In this document: piece by piece, positions 23,379 to 34,849 of the stretch | Layout of the letters: every line of letters starts with the position of its first letter | Numbering within the stretch: the first letter of the stretch is position 1 | Assembly: GCA_905250025.1 (NCBI GenBank) | Contig: CAJNOJ010000002.1 | Location: 1,364,001-1,428,000, forward strand | Origin: Adineta ricciae | Lineage: Eukaryota > Rotifera > Eurotatoria > Adinetida > Adinetidae | DNA: 64,000 nucleotides | Direction: 5' to 3' | The notes under the pieces: model-generated | The model's database searches: none | The model's input: the letters and a program-made list of their open reading frames with translations, nothing else | What the model was told of the DNA's origin: nothing | Made by a program: the position numbers and the translations under genes

Positions 23379-24782
23379 TTATTTCATTTCAACATGAGGA
23401 AATGTTCGCTTTTTAGATGATGTTGATTTTCCGACAACATTGGGTAACAAAAACGGATGAAGAAGATCAGAATTAGGAGGAAAGATCATACGAGTAGATG
23501 ACGTAACGGATGATTGTTTGACATGATTTTTTGTCATTTTCGCCATCTGATTTGATTTGATTTGTTGCGGTAGTGTTGTCGATGAACGATGAGGTTGATG
23601 GTGGTGATGATACATCGACATCGATAATTTAGTATCATGTAATGTTCGCGAATGATTTCCATGTGCCGGAGATGGAATCATCATTTGATGTGATTTTCGC
23701 GCAGATGCAGATGGTTGTGAAAGTTTTGCAGGAATAGTCTGCGGTATCGAATGCTTCGTTTTCGTTGATTGATGTGTCGAAGGGATATGGGTTGAAGTCG
23801 TTTTTACAGATTGTATTTGGCGTGAGTTTGATGTCGAAGATTTTGATGATGTCACTGTCGGTGTTGCTGATGACGAGGATGTAGAAGAACGTGAAGCTTG
23901 TTTCTGTTGTTTGATCAGTGCGTTAAAATGTTTGTCGATTTCTTTTTCTTGCTCCATGGCTAGAATGAAAACGTTCTTCAATAGTGAGGAATGCTCGGAT
24001 TTGGCCATGCGTCTTGTAACTTGTTTTTTACAACGATCACAAAGAATATTCATCGTCTGATTCGATGATTTTGAGTTCGGGTGTTTCCACCAACGTATTG
24101 TAAAATCCGTTCCACATTGATCACATACATAAGGCGAATCAACCTGAGCATGATCAGTAAAACGTTGTGGCAAACGATGGCGATCGTTTTGAAGTTCACT
24201 TAGACATTGAACGACGTCTTCTAAACCGATAATTGGTTGAAATTCAAGACTTATTCCATTAGGAATAAACGATATGTCCTGCAGCGACGGCTTAGGCAAG
24301 GGAATATTCAGTAAATCACGTTCTAAATGCTTGCGCAAAGTTAATTTTGCTTGTGCTTTACGGTCCTCGAGAACATGTGTCGAAGATACACGATTGGAAT
24401 TTGTTAATAGCGGAGAGTTCGATGATTTACGGACAGAGGTAGAATTATTAGTGATCGGTTGCGATTGAGACGAGGGATTTGTAATGGGTGCAGTTGAAGA
24501 TGTCAACGACGGAGACGTAGTAGGCTTTGTTTTTGGTATTGGAGAATGAAAGCCATTCGTAGTAGTTGATAAATCTTTATTTGTTCGCAATGGCGGTGGA
24601 GGTGATGGCGATGACTGTTGTTGACTTGTTCGAAGTTTTTTCAAAAGGACTAATTTTGCTTCTTCATTTTGTAATTCTTGTATAATCGAGTGAAGTTTAC
24701 AACGTTTCAACTGCCGAATGTCAGTCGTGATCGAATTATTCTTATTATTTGATTCGGGTGATAAAGGACGTTTCAGTGACAT
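23379..24782 (-). CDS. GATAD2: GATA zinc finger domain-containing protein 2 (p66, NuRD subunit)
   Basis: A single-exon 467-aa protein. p66/GATAD2 bridges MBD2/3 and CHD4 within the NuRD nucleosome remodelling and deacetylase complex in the nucleus. Near residue 30 is the CR1 coiled coil (HSIIQELQNEEAKLVLLKKL), which binds MBD proteins. Near residue 220 is a GATA-type finger, CDQCGTDFTIRWW then ILCDRC. It is followed by the helical block SSLLKNVFILAMEQEKEID, which matches the p66 region after the finger. The spacing within the finger is slightly expanded (KHPNSKSSNQTMN insert). The rest is Ser/Thr/Pro/Gln-rich and presumably disordered. As with MED27, the ORF is intronless. Confidence 0.88.
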   Translation of the reverse strand: MSLKRPLSPESNNKNNSITTDIRQLKRCKLHSIIQELQNEEAKLVLLKKLRTSQQQSSPSPPPPLRTNKDLSTTTNGFHSPIPKTKPTTSPSLTSSTAPITNPSSQSQPITNNSTSVRKSSNSPLLTNSNRVSSTHVLEDRKAQAKLTLRKHLERDLLNIPLPKPSLQDISFIPNGISLEFQPIIGLEDVVQCLSELQNDRHRLPQRFTDHAQVDSPYVCDQCGTDFTIRWWKHPNSKSSNQTMNILCDRCKKQVTRRMAKSEHSSLLKNVFILAMEQEKEIDKHFNALIKQQKQASRSSTSSSSATPTVTSSKSSTSNSRQIQSVKTTSTHIPSTHQSTKTKHSIPQTIPAKLSQPSASARKSHQMMIPSPAHGNHSRTLHDTKLSMSMYHHHHQPHRSSTTLPQQIKSNQMAKMTKNHVKQSSVTSSTRMIFPPNSDLLHPFLLPNVVGKSTSSKKRTFPHVEMK

Positions 24783-26243
24783 TGAACTTTATCTAAAAGT
24801 TTGTCTATTATTCATATTGAAATGAAACATTTCATTGATATATATACATACATGTATGCATACATTCTAAACTAATGAAAATTTGTCACAGTATAATATA
24901 TCATGAAAAAAAGAAGAAAAATAACTGCGTGACTGTACCTGTATTGTTATGAGAAGATGTATAGAATATACAAACGGTAAACGAATGTATACGAAAAGGA
25001 GAGGGTAAATTTAATGGGGGCCGCTAACAGACAATTGAAAGCGTAAGCAACCCTCTATCATCTTTCGATATAGAACTTCATCTTTTCCTTCTCTCTGTTC
25101 TTCTTCTTCTTCTCTCTCTCCCTCCTTTTCTATTGTTATTGTCATCACCTTATTCAGAACTCGACTTGCTTAGTTATCTTCTCGTCAAGACAAAATCTTC
25201 TAGCCTATGTTCGACAAACATATCGATAAAATGAAAAAGCAAAAACGCCCATCAAGTTTATTGTTAACCTACACTGGAGCGAACATCAACTTGTCGAAGA
25301 CTAAAAGTGATTAATACTTGGTGTGCATCCAGATGCTCACTCATCGAACTATTTCTACTTACTCTAATCCTCGTAAAAGGCTATTCTAAAATATGCTGAA
25401 AAGTCACGGTTTTTTTTTCGTATAGAACTGCTTCCAACGAGATAAGAAAAACGAATGGCTCTCTGATACTGAATATTGCTTAGGTTAGTTATTTGTTTAC
25501 TCTCTTTTTTTTGCAAAATGGAAAATGGATGATGTTGGGATACGAGAAAACAGAACGCGAAAGAGAGCAATCTATATATTCTACCGAAACAGCGACACTA
25601 ACAACGCTTATTTTAACACAAAAAACGATTGACCTCTTACAGGAAAGAAGGAAGGAGAAAAGCGAATATAATCATGGTTACTATTCTAGTAAAAATCTTC
25701 ATTTTTTCTGACGTCATCTGATATATCTCAAGTATATACTTTGAGTTATTCATATAGGTGTTTTTTTTCTTATAAATTACTGATGCTCGGTAAACTTTAT
25801 CACTTTTTTCTGTCAAGAAATAAACAAATAAGAGAAAAAGTAAAAGTTTATTTTCAAATTAGAAACCAAGGACGCAAAAGAAATAATAACTTATCCCAAA
25901 AAGTGATGAGACAAAGTATATGAAATCCTTCGTACAGAGAATGGGAGAAGCGAAGAAAAGGAGACGAAAGGAAAGGAAAGGAAAGAAAAGCAAAATTGAC
26001 GATTGGAAGATCATCGACCCAGTTGTCTCAATGGGAAGAACCCCTATATGTGCTTTGAGAGACCGGTGGCGGCACCGTAATCTGCTTTTGCACAACAAAA
26101 CGAACGAACAGCAAGAAGACCAACCGAATCTTTCATTCGCTCTTAATTTCGTGGATCAAATATGTGAAAAAACACAGATTTCGAGTGCGTTTTTTTCTTC
26201 TTTCTTTATCATCGTAGTCAGCGCTTGTAAAACTTAATTGATC
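24783..26243. other. intergenic between divergent genes, no gene seen
   Basis: This holds the promoter side of both GATAD2 (minus) and the 151-aa membrane protein (plus). A pyrimidine-rich run with TTC/CT repeats lies at about 25078-25135. The open frame at 25920-26237 is highly basic and purine-driven with no homologous look, so I do not call it. Confidence 0.5.
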
Positions 26244-26831
26244 ATGTCTGAACCACCTTTGCCTAGCGCACGTCGGCAACTTCTGTTAGCCAAATATGGT
26301 CCGGCACTAGTCACGCCATTCTATTTCGGATTCGCGACACACGTACTTGCGCCAAACTCTTTTTCTAGGTTGGATATTTCCACATAATCATTTTTTTTTA
26401 ATCTCATTTCTTCTATTCTAATTTTCACTAAAAAACAAATCAATAGAATCCTTGGACCTCAATTACACGTGCCAATAGTCAACTCCTTGTGGATCGGATC
26501 TCACATTGGTGTTGGCACTTATCTATGTATTTCAAAACATTTACGAAACGCAAATGTTTTCGATCGATTATTATTTAGGTAAAATCTAGCCCGATATCGC
26601 TCGGCTTTTCAAATCGATTCGTCTGCTTTTAGTCTTTATGGGTCAGCTATATTTAATCTTGGCACTGTATTAGTAATGTCGATTGTTCGTTCAATTTTTC
26701 CGGATAATAATGCTCTTCGTCTTGGAGTTGGTCTGTCATCAGCTACTGCTATCCTACTCATTGGTAGACGATATGTTCAATATATTGATCAGATTTTCGA
26801 TGCTATTCGATTTCGCACGATCACACGTTAA
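26244..26831 (+). CDS. unrecognised small four-span membrane protein, 151 aa
   Basis: Three exons (26244-26368, 26447-26578, 26633-26831) join cleanly in frame with consensus introns of 78 and 54 nt. After a short Pro-rich start (MSEPPLPSARR), four hydrophobic segments can be seen: around LVTPFYFGFATHVLA, SLWIGSHIGVGTYLCI, GSAIFNLGTVLVMSIV and VGLSSATAILLIG. Each is bounded by basic residues. No catalytic or ligand motif is evident, and I do not recognise a family. The size and hairpin-like layout suit an organelle or inner-membrane protein, but this is only a guess. The splice model is well supported because all three frames join without stops. Confidence 0.6.
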
Positions 26832-26981
26832 ACATGAGAGAAAAACAAAAAACAATATTCAAATCATCTCTATTATGTCTCGTTTTTTCTTCCGTAGTGA
26901 TTAGTAAACGATGCTTTTCATCATCTAACTCTCTCTCTCTCTGTTCTTGTTTATTATAACATAACTTAAAGTAAACAGAAT

Positions 26982-28532
26982 TTACACAATAATCGAATCG
27001 TTTACGTAAGCAATACCATCTCCTCTGATTGGACATATTTTGTATGGCATTCGAATGTCTTCGTAATTTGGCATATCACTGTCATCACCACGAATCGTAG
27101 AGACCATCTCAAACAAGTACGGTTGTTGCGAATAGGTTCTGGAAATCATCGCTGGATTTTCTTCTTCTTCGATCGTATTCATCGTACGACTATGTTGAAC
27201 ATGATACGCGTGACTTTCGTCGTAATCATCTGTTGTTGTCGATGCATTCGTGGAAATGAAATCAAGATTTGGATTACTAGCGGTGCTGCTGCTGTGACTG
27301 GTTCGCATGGTCGAAAAACGATGATCGTGACGAAGTTGTGGAAGTTTGAGAAGATTACTTGGTAATGAGCGTTCACGCATAAGAAATCGAGGACCACGAG
27401 ATCGTTTGAATGTTCTCGATGAACGCCGTCGTTGTTTTTGATTGTAGTAATATCCTCGACGATGACGATAGCGCATGTGATTTTGAAAACGTCGATCTTC
27501 TCCGCCTGTCGATGTATCATAACCACTTGTTGTTGTATTGTCATTCATATAGGGTCTTGAAACACCATCAGGGCATGTTTCACTCGATGTCGAATACAGA
27601 TCAATAAATAAATACGATTGTAATTGTTTGGGATCGATTGTATTCGGTTGAAATGAGTTATAATCATTCAAATAAGCATCCATCATTGACTGTTGTAAAC
27701 GTCGTGAGGGCAAGATCGTTGGCAATGTATGCGTACTAAGACCGAGTGAGGAGGTTTGTTGTTGAATATGCATCAGATGTTGGTGCGAGGACGAATGTCG
27801 AGTTGATCGAATCGAATTTGACGAAGCAGACGAAGGTGTTATGGATGCAGCTAGATGCGTTTGATCAGTAGACTGTTGTTCACTTGAGGTATGACGAATT
27901 TTGTAGCGTTTTTTCGACTGACGTCGATACGAACAATGACGATAACAGAAGACAGTCAGAGTGATGATGATCGCAATTAGAAGGACAGCGATAATACAAA
28001 TTAAAGCAATAAATGATGGTTGATTGGCATTGAAGGATGATGAAGATGAGTTATCTTGAAGGATTTGTCGACCGAACCGTGAATGAGCAATATCTAAAAT
28101 ACTCGAACTATATCAAAACACATTCGGATGTTTTTCCTTTACCTCGGAAGGCATAATCGATAATAAACGAAGTTTGTTGCGCACTGATCCTTTTAAGTGA
28201 TATCAATTCTATTAACACCCTCGAGTAATTTTCTCGAATATCGAATTGAATTTCATTATGTACATCGGTTGTATTTGTTGAATCATAGATAAGTCGTTTG
28301 TCTTGATTTACAATCGAAAAGATTTTTATTAAATATGACTGAGATAATAACTGAGTTATATTAATTAAGCGAATGAATAATGTGTAGCCATAATCATAGA
28401 AGAATATCCATTGTCGTGGTTGGGGACATAATGAACTGTGATTGGTATTAACCGTTAATGAACCATAGAGATTATCTATTGATATTGGTCGACAATGATC
28501 GAACATATTCGCCCTTTTTCTGAACTGAGTGT
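26982..28532 (-). CDS. single-pass membrane protein with CUB-like ectodomain (5' end unresolved)
   Basis: Two exons are clear, 28143-28532 and 26982-28093, joined in phase 1 by a 49-nt intron. The first encodes a CUB-like beta-sandwich: a Cys near DHCRPIS, a GSLTVN strand, CPQPRQWIFFYDYG, hydrophobic strands and a closing TSFIIDYAFR. The second begins outside the membrane, crosses it once (FIALICIIAVLLIAIIITL) and enters a long basic, Ser/Arg/His-rich cytosolic tail of over 300 residues. The end of that tail has Tyr-containing acidic patches (MPNYEDI). The upstream border at 28533 is a splice acceptor, so a signal-peptide exon farther upstream is expected but not found; the first in-frame ATG here is 28506. 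The domain call is from strand pattern and Cys placement only. Function is unknown; a cell-surface adhesion or receptor role is inferred. Confidence 0.5.
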
Positions 28533-29744
28533 CTACATATGTAAAAAATAAATAAGTTGAACTCAATTTGTAATATAAAGAAGAACGAGCGAGCAAGCGA
28601 GAGAGAGGTACAAGTATAAACTTATTCTTATTTATGTAAGGTTTCTATTATTCCAATAAGAAGAATAGAATAAGACTAATCGAAATGCTTGTGCGCGAGG
28701 AGAAAGAAGAAAAGACAGAGCAAGAGAAATCTTGTGATTTGTTGCTTTTTGACACTAGTCATTTGAAAATGTCTCTTTCAAACAAGGTTATAAAAGTAAC
28801 AAAGAACAACATTTGAACGAACTAATTGAAAAGCATAAGCTTATTAAAAAATTAAATATACAATAAATTTATTTTACAAGAGAAGTTAAACAAAAAACGA
28901 ACAGACGAAAGAGAGAGAGAGTGTGTACGACAAGCTGAGTATGCTGTGTTTACATTTGCGAATATTGTAGCGTAAGAAAGAAGAAAAATGATCAAAAGAC
29001 TTACGTATGTATTTGGCGTGACTACATCGACATATGCATAGAAGAAAGAAGAAATCCAATAATGAAGCCGCTACAGAACTTTTACCGTGTTCAATATGTT
29101 CAACCTTGTGAACTAAAGACTAATTTCATCCGAACTGCTCGCATGAAATGAAACAAGAGAAAGAAAGTTTCTTCATATATGACCTAACAAGCACGAAAGA
29201 TCCGAACAAAAAATGAGTGCTAGCAAATGAACTATTAAGCTATTGTTGATGAAGTGATCTTACATGTTGACCAGTCGCACAATATCGTCATATCAAGTCT
29301 TTTATGCTGATACTAGTTGATACGAATCAACTGGTACGAGTGTGTATACATACTTATTCAATACATTATGACGGGCGTGTTGAGTGGAATAACTGAACAG
29401 GTTGATGATGTGCTTCATACCAATTTCAATTGATTGAACGTCTCCAGGCACGTATACTAGGTACGACTTCATTCTCATCTAAAAAGAAAACAAGTTTCTG
29501 TACTTGAACAGAATTGAACGTGGATTCAATTGAAAATATGTACTTGATATGATTTTTATTTCTCGAAAAGCTCATCTCTTGACCTGTATTGCTACTACAT
29601 TCTGTTTCCTTGGCACACTGCGAAATCTATCGACTATTATTCATTGGTCGTTGACGGTCTGTTGTACTAACCACACTTTTTTTTTCTTTTTGATTAGGAA
29701 GATCAGATCGGATCGTCGTCGATTTTCTAAATTTATATGCGTCA
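28533..29744. other. intergenic between divergent genes
   Basis: The missing first exon of the CUB-like gene may lie here, but I could not identify it. Short GA-repeat runs occur near 28590 and 28910-28925. T-rich TTTTTGATTAG ending at 29697 resembles a splice acceptor upstream of COQ10. Confidence 0.45.
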
Positions 29745-30497
29745 ATGGGATGGCATATTATTTTCCGTCAACGACCGATATCTATCGTATCGATCTCACA
29801 TCGAACTTTATTTGGAATAACTCCTCCACAACCATCATTTCCATTCGGATTGCAAAATAAAACACAACAATATGCAGAACAGCGTTTACTCGGGTACTTT
29901 TCTCCTAAGAAATTCGATGTCCGAAAAACGAGTGTTTATTTTCAGATACACAGCAGTGGAAATGTACGAAGTCGTTGTTGATGTGCAAAGATATCGTGAA
30001 TTTGTTCCCTGGTGCATTCGTTCGGACATCGTGAAACCAACATTTCCACATTCTTTCAAAGCGCATATGGAAATCGGTTTTCAACTAGTCAAGGAACAGT
30101 ACAATGCACAAGTGACTCATCAAAAGCCAACAATTGTGAAAGTATGTTCGTATGTGGTTTTCTTTTCATACAGCAATTAGTTCGAGTTTAGTCCGTCTGT
30201 ACTGATGGTCGTCTATTCAATCATTTGATCACTGAATGGAAGTTTCTACCCGGTATTGAAAAGGAACCTCGTTCATGTATTCTTGACTTCCATGTATGTT
30301 CATGTTGATATCATTTACAAAATTAGAATGTGTGCTGTTGGACTTTGTAGGTTTCGTTTGAGTTTCGTTCGATACTTCACGCAAAATTGGCGCATATGTT
30401 CTTCGACGAAGTGGTTCGTCAAATGGTATCTGCGTTTCTGAAACGTGCTGAAAAACTCTACGGACCAGCATCCATGCCATCGAAGCGACTTCGTTGA
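29745..30497 (+). CDS. COQ10: coenzyme Q-binding protein COQ10, mitochondrial
   Basis: This START/polyketide-cyclase-fold protein binds coenzyme Q in the mitochondrial inner membrane and supports respiration and Q biosynthesis. Four exons (29745-29893, 29946-30141, 30192-30293, 30351-30497) join in frame to about 198 aa. The N-terminus is rich in Arg, Ser and Ile and suits a mitochondrial presequence. Conserved family blocks are in order: [41 protein letters not shown]-x-T-x-W-x-F, then FEFRS across the last intron and [11 protein letters not shown]. The REFVPWC motif is diagnostic of COQ10. I chose the ATG at 29745 because the upstream T-rich stretch looks like a splice or trans-splice acceptor. 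Confidence 0.9.
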
Positions 30498-31139
30498 ATC
30501 CTTCTTTCATAATCTTGAAATTTATTTTTTTTTAAATTAGGATACTCACATGTCAGTAATATGTTGCTTCATGGTATTCTACTATATCTATAAAGGTTGT
30601 TAGTGCTCAGTATTTTTACATATCGAATGTGTTTTTGTTTGAACAAATCAGAAAATATTTATTTATTTAATCTTTCATAAGATTTCTACTTACATCGATG
30701 AGTTGATCTGTTGAAATACGAATATTAACAATTTTCAAAGCGAGAATATTGGATTTTGGATTATGGCCACTGAACAACATATCATTTATGGACTTCCTTA
30801 TCTAATCAGATTCAAACGAACTAAGTGTTCTATTTTTAAAAAATAGAGAAGCATAAAAAGATAAGGATGGAAATTCTGTCGACGTCAAAGTTATCACTGA
30901 TCATGAAAGAAAGAACCTCTAGGTGCTGTAGATTGACTGGCATAAATATCTGAATCATTATTCAAACAAAATTGCCATGTTTTTTGTCATTGGAGAGGAT
31001 CAGTTTTTCTTTTACGTTCTGTGAAGCAGTTTCACACCAGTGTTATTATTTTTTTTTGTGATAGTAAAAAGAACAACATACAGGTGGAGTAGTCTGCTGA
31101 CAATTTACTTTTGTCTCCCAGAGAAGTAGTGAAACAAGA
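30498..31139. other. intergenic, no gene seen
   Basis: AT-rich sequence between COQ10 and AGMO on the same strand, with no coding frame of note. Confidence 0.5.
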
Positions 31140-32795
31140 ATGGGCTCAGCATTTACAGCTCTTCGGGCGATGTTCTATCTACTTTTACCATCGGAAACGT
31201 ATTATGAACGGCTTGAAGATGTGCCGGATTATGTTGTTCAGGTAGGTAACGACAAACTGTACAAAGGAAATTGCTTAGTCAATAGAAAATTCTAGGCAAT
31301 TCAATTGTTTATTGTCTTACAAATCTTAGAGCTTGCTATTGCATGGTATCGAGGAAAAATAAAACCGCGATTCAACGATACGTTCAGTTCCATGACTGCG
31401 GGTATCGTTTCACGTATTCCCAGGTACGATAATGAACTGAATCTATCGTTGATTTCTATTTTTGTCTTTTATCTCCCGAAGACTCTTCGTGAAATCAATT
31501 GAATTATCATCTTATATATGGGTCTACAATAATGTTCATATCTTTCCTCGACTGCCATGGAATTCGCCAATCACATATTGGGTTACCTTTCTCGGTATGG
31601 ATTTCGGTTATTATTGGTTTCATCGTGCGGCACACGGTAATTTAAGCTCGTTGTTGAAGTTTCCACCTCAATTCGTTTAGCTTTTCCATGATAGAAGTTA
31701 ACCTGTTTTGGGCTTCGCATCAAACACATCACTCTGCTGAGAATTATAATCTATCAACTGCGCTTCGACAAGGCGTACTGCAATCGTATTGTTCATGGAT
31801 ATTTTATTTACCTTTAGCATTGTTCGTGCCACCACAAATATTCTTAATTCATTCCCAGATGAATTTACTATATCAATTCTGGATTCATACAGATATTATT
31901 TCGAATCTAGGCCCATTCGAATACATATTAAACACGCCAAGTCATCATCGCGTGCATCACGGACGAAATCCATATTGTATCGACAAGAATTATGCGGGTG
32001 TTTTCATTGTATGGGATCGTTTATTCGGCACATTCGCTGCTGAACGTGAGAATGAACAAATCGCCTATGGTCTTATACATCCAATTAGCACATTCGATCC
32101 AATCGAAACTCAAGTAATTCCTAGAATAACAAAATAAATGTAAGATTGTTTTCTTTTATCTCATCTAGTTTTGCCATTTGAAATATATATGTCAACAATT
32201 CTTCAAAATCGAAGGCTGGCAAAATAAATTAGCGGTTCTTTGGAAGGGTCCCGGTTGGCAACCAGGGTTATCTCGATTAGGTAGTGATGATTTTCCGGCA
32301 ATATCCTACCCGATACAAGTTTACGATCCGAATGTATCAATTGAATTGGGCTCCTATACATTTGTACATTTTATGTATGCATTAATTCAATACAGTGCAG
32401 TTCTTCAAGATTCGAAGGTGAGTTCAATGTTCGCAACAATATCAACGCATACCCAAGGCTATTTTTAGGATTATTCACCACTGGCTCTACTTCTCTATTC
32501 GATTATTTTGCTTTTCACATTGACGACCTTTGGGGCGATTTATGATCAAAAGTAGAACATTGAATTTCAGTAAATTTCATTCATTAATTACTCTTCTAGG
32601 AAATATGCGCTACATCTTGAACGTCTTCGCCTTGTATCAATGTTAATTTTACCGCGGCTCAAAATAATTCAATCACTCTTCCTTTTACAAACACATATAC
32701 TCGTGCAAATTTTTATCGTTCTTTCATTTTTTGCCACATTTTTCATAACGCCGATCGCCCCTGAACAGAAAGATGTCTCTATGAAGAATAAATAA
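31140..32795 (+). CDS. AGMO: alkylglycerol monooxygenase (TMEM195)
   Basis: This is an ER integral-membrane di-iron enzyme that cleaves the ether bond of alkylglycerols using tetrahydrobiopterin. Seven exons joined by short introns give a multi-span protein. The fatty-acid-hydroxylase histidine boxes are intact: WFHRAAHE (split by an intron after HRAAH), SHQTHHSAE and SHHRVHHGRN. The AGMO-specific DRLFGTFAAE block and the GLIHPISTFDP region follow. A C-terminal extension with two or more further membrane spans continues to 32795, as in animal AGMO. The first exon (MGSAFTALRAMFYLL) starts at ATG 31140. All boxes present implies an active enzyme. Confidence 0.9.
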
Positions 32796-33173
32796 ATATT
32801 CACCACCTTTGTCCGATATATCTAAATGATTACGTGTGAATGTATTCGAATGTGTGTACACCGATAACAATGATCGATATGATATAAAACAGAAGTATGA
32901 AAATCATTAGTGTAAGAGACGAAAAATCTATATGATCTGCTCTCAAGTTATCGATCATCATATTTAAACATGAGTGTGCAAATGTGTTTATTCGATGTCC
33001 TCGAATCCTCATACGGGGCAATCGTGCATGACTAGATGCATTTGCATTATCATTCAAAAGAGGGGGAAAAGAATATTTACACCATCCCGTTTGAAACAAA
33101 CCGACATCTTCGATCACATTTGAAGTGTGTATTCGATGTATTTTTGATACGGTGTCTGCATTACGAATAGCCT
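32796..33173. other. spacer between AGMO and the first lectin/death-effector gene
   Basis: A 95-codon minus-strand open frame (32830-33117) ends in a hydrophobic segment but has no ATG at its start and no recognisable domain. It could be the last exon of an unrecognised gene, but I do not call it. Confidence 0.4.
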
Positions 33174-34527
33174 ATGATGGATCAGCAGTTTGATTTCCGA
33201 GCTTTATTGGTGAAACTTCAAGATTGTCTATCCGACAACGATCGACGTCGTTTACATTTTATTGTGGGCGATACGATACCGAGACAGCTACGAGATGATC
33301 CATCGTTGGGTGGAACCCTCAATCTTCTTGAAACGTTGTTTGATCAAGCGAAGATTAGCGAGCAAGATTTCAATTATTTAATTCAAATATTTCGTGAAAT
33401 CCATTGCTATGAAGGTGTCAGACGACTTCAAGGTCATTTTATATGTTTTTCTATTTTTGAGCTTTATATTCTCATTTTTTCATAGAATATCAGTTGGCTA
33501 AGAATGATGGCCGTACTGTCAGAACTGAATCAACTGTTTCTGACGTTCTATATGACAATGACACCGATCGAGTCGTTCTAAATCGTACCTAGATATCTAT
33601 TTCCTTATGCTTTCATCACAGTAAACACATATATACATTTTAGGCACGTCCATAGTTAACATACTGGGAGATAATAATGACCAAGCACAAAATGCTACAC
33701 CTAGTCCTGATGATAAAGAGAATAATAAACATACTGGCACTGCACCTATATCAATCACATCTATTAAATCTCATGGAAAAATAGTCAATTTTAATACAAC
33801 CATTATCAAACAAACATTGAAGTCTCGATTAACCATATGCCAACTAGTTCTTTTGCTATTAAATATTATAAGTATTCTAATCTTCATAGCTGTGGTCATC
33901 ACGTTACGGAATCGTTCTTGTGCTGGAGACACGATCCATCATAAGGGTACACGAGATTCTCCGTTCTAATCCCAGATAATTTCTTATCCATTTTCAGAAG
34001 TGTTAATAATTCAACAAGGATCTCTCTATGGTGACATTTTGGGTGGAGACGGGTTCGACGATGCTGCCAACAATTCATTGACGTTAAATGAAAATTTAGT
34101 TTCTGTCAAAGCTTCGTGGTGGTACGACACGCTGACGACGGTGACATTTATCTATTCGAATAACGCATCATCACAGCATGGAACTGGCGATCCTATTCGT
34201 GTTCCGTTGTTCAGTGGCGAAGTTAAACTGAGTGCTAAAGAAAGGTTTATTGGTGTAACACTGTATAAAGGTCTACGTGACATAGTCAATCCATTTAAAC
34301 CCAATGGTACTCTAATAATCGTTGGTATACAGTTTATGACAAGTACAAATCGAATGAGTGACGTGTTTGGGTCGGAGAACGGTACGAAATATAGCGAAGC
34401 ATTTCCAAATTATCAATTGGCTTATGTGAAAGGTCGATCATATGGATTTATTGATGGATTGCAATTTATCTGGTCTAAACCCCAATCCTATAATAGAACA
34501 ACACCCATTTCGAAAATGTTATTCTAA
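33174..34527 (+). CDS. death-effector-like domain / transmembrane / jacalin-like lectin protein, copy A
   Basis: Four exons (33174-33432, 33486-33584, 33644-33946, 33998-34527), all introns phase 1, give 396 aa. Exon 1 is a six-helix death-effector-like domain: FRALLVKLQDCLSDNDRRR, then LNLLETLFDQ, DFNYLIQIF and a closing REIHCYEGVRRL at the usual helix-6 position. Exon 2 is an acidic linker. Exon 3 ends in one membrane span (LVLLLLNIISILIFIAVVI). Exon 4 is a jacalin-like beta-prism lectin domain with GGDGFDDAAN near its start, VTFIYSN, a VFGSENGT loop and GRSYGFIDGLQFIW at the end. The exon 4 domain has several N-x-S/T sites. With no signal peptide, the expected topology is type II: death-effector domain in the cytosol, lectin outside. 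Individually the domains are known; this combination is not one I recognise. A glycan-sensing receptor feeding a caspase or death-effector pathway is inference. Confidence 0.75.
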
Positions 34528-34849
34528 TCTGTACATCTACTTAACCATTCGCATTGCGAAGTGCATTTTTTTTGTAAATGCGTACATAAATATCTAGAGG
34601 AAATTACATGGAAAAGAATACTCTTCGTTTTTTTCTTTGAGAAAGGAGGCGTAGAGCAAAGGTTGCGTGAGTAATATCAGTAGGAAATTCATATACGTCA
34701 TCCATTTGATTATAATCGATTTCTATTAATAGTTCAACAAGTGTGCGACGAAGCATAACAGCTCTTTCTTACCTATATACTTTTTATTAGCAGAGAGAGC
34801 CATCTCATATTTTTTTAATCGTATATGCGCTAATAAATATACGTCAAAC
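34528..34849. other. spacer between the two tandem lectin/death-effector genes
   Basis: About 320 nt holding the copy A 3' UTR and the copy B promoter. I saw no extended repeat of the sequence upstream of copy A, so the near-identity of the two genes does not extend into the promoter. Confidence 0.5.

Noticed and set aside
25920-26237. 105-codon basic plus frame
   Set aside because: Purine-driven KR-rich start followed by Phe/Ser; no splice partner or recognisable block. It ends just before the ATG of the membrane protein and is probably 5' UTR or chance.
27123-27544. Frames on both strands within the CUB-like receptor tail
   Set aside because: Shadows of the 26982-28093 exon, whose minus-strand frame is much longer and joins correctly to the upstream exon.
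32830-33117. 95-codon minus frame ending in a hydrophobic segment
   Set aside because: Starts at GTG with no ATG or clear splice acceptor; no homologous block.
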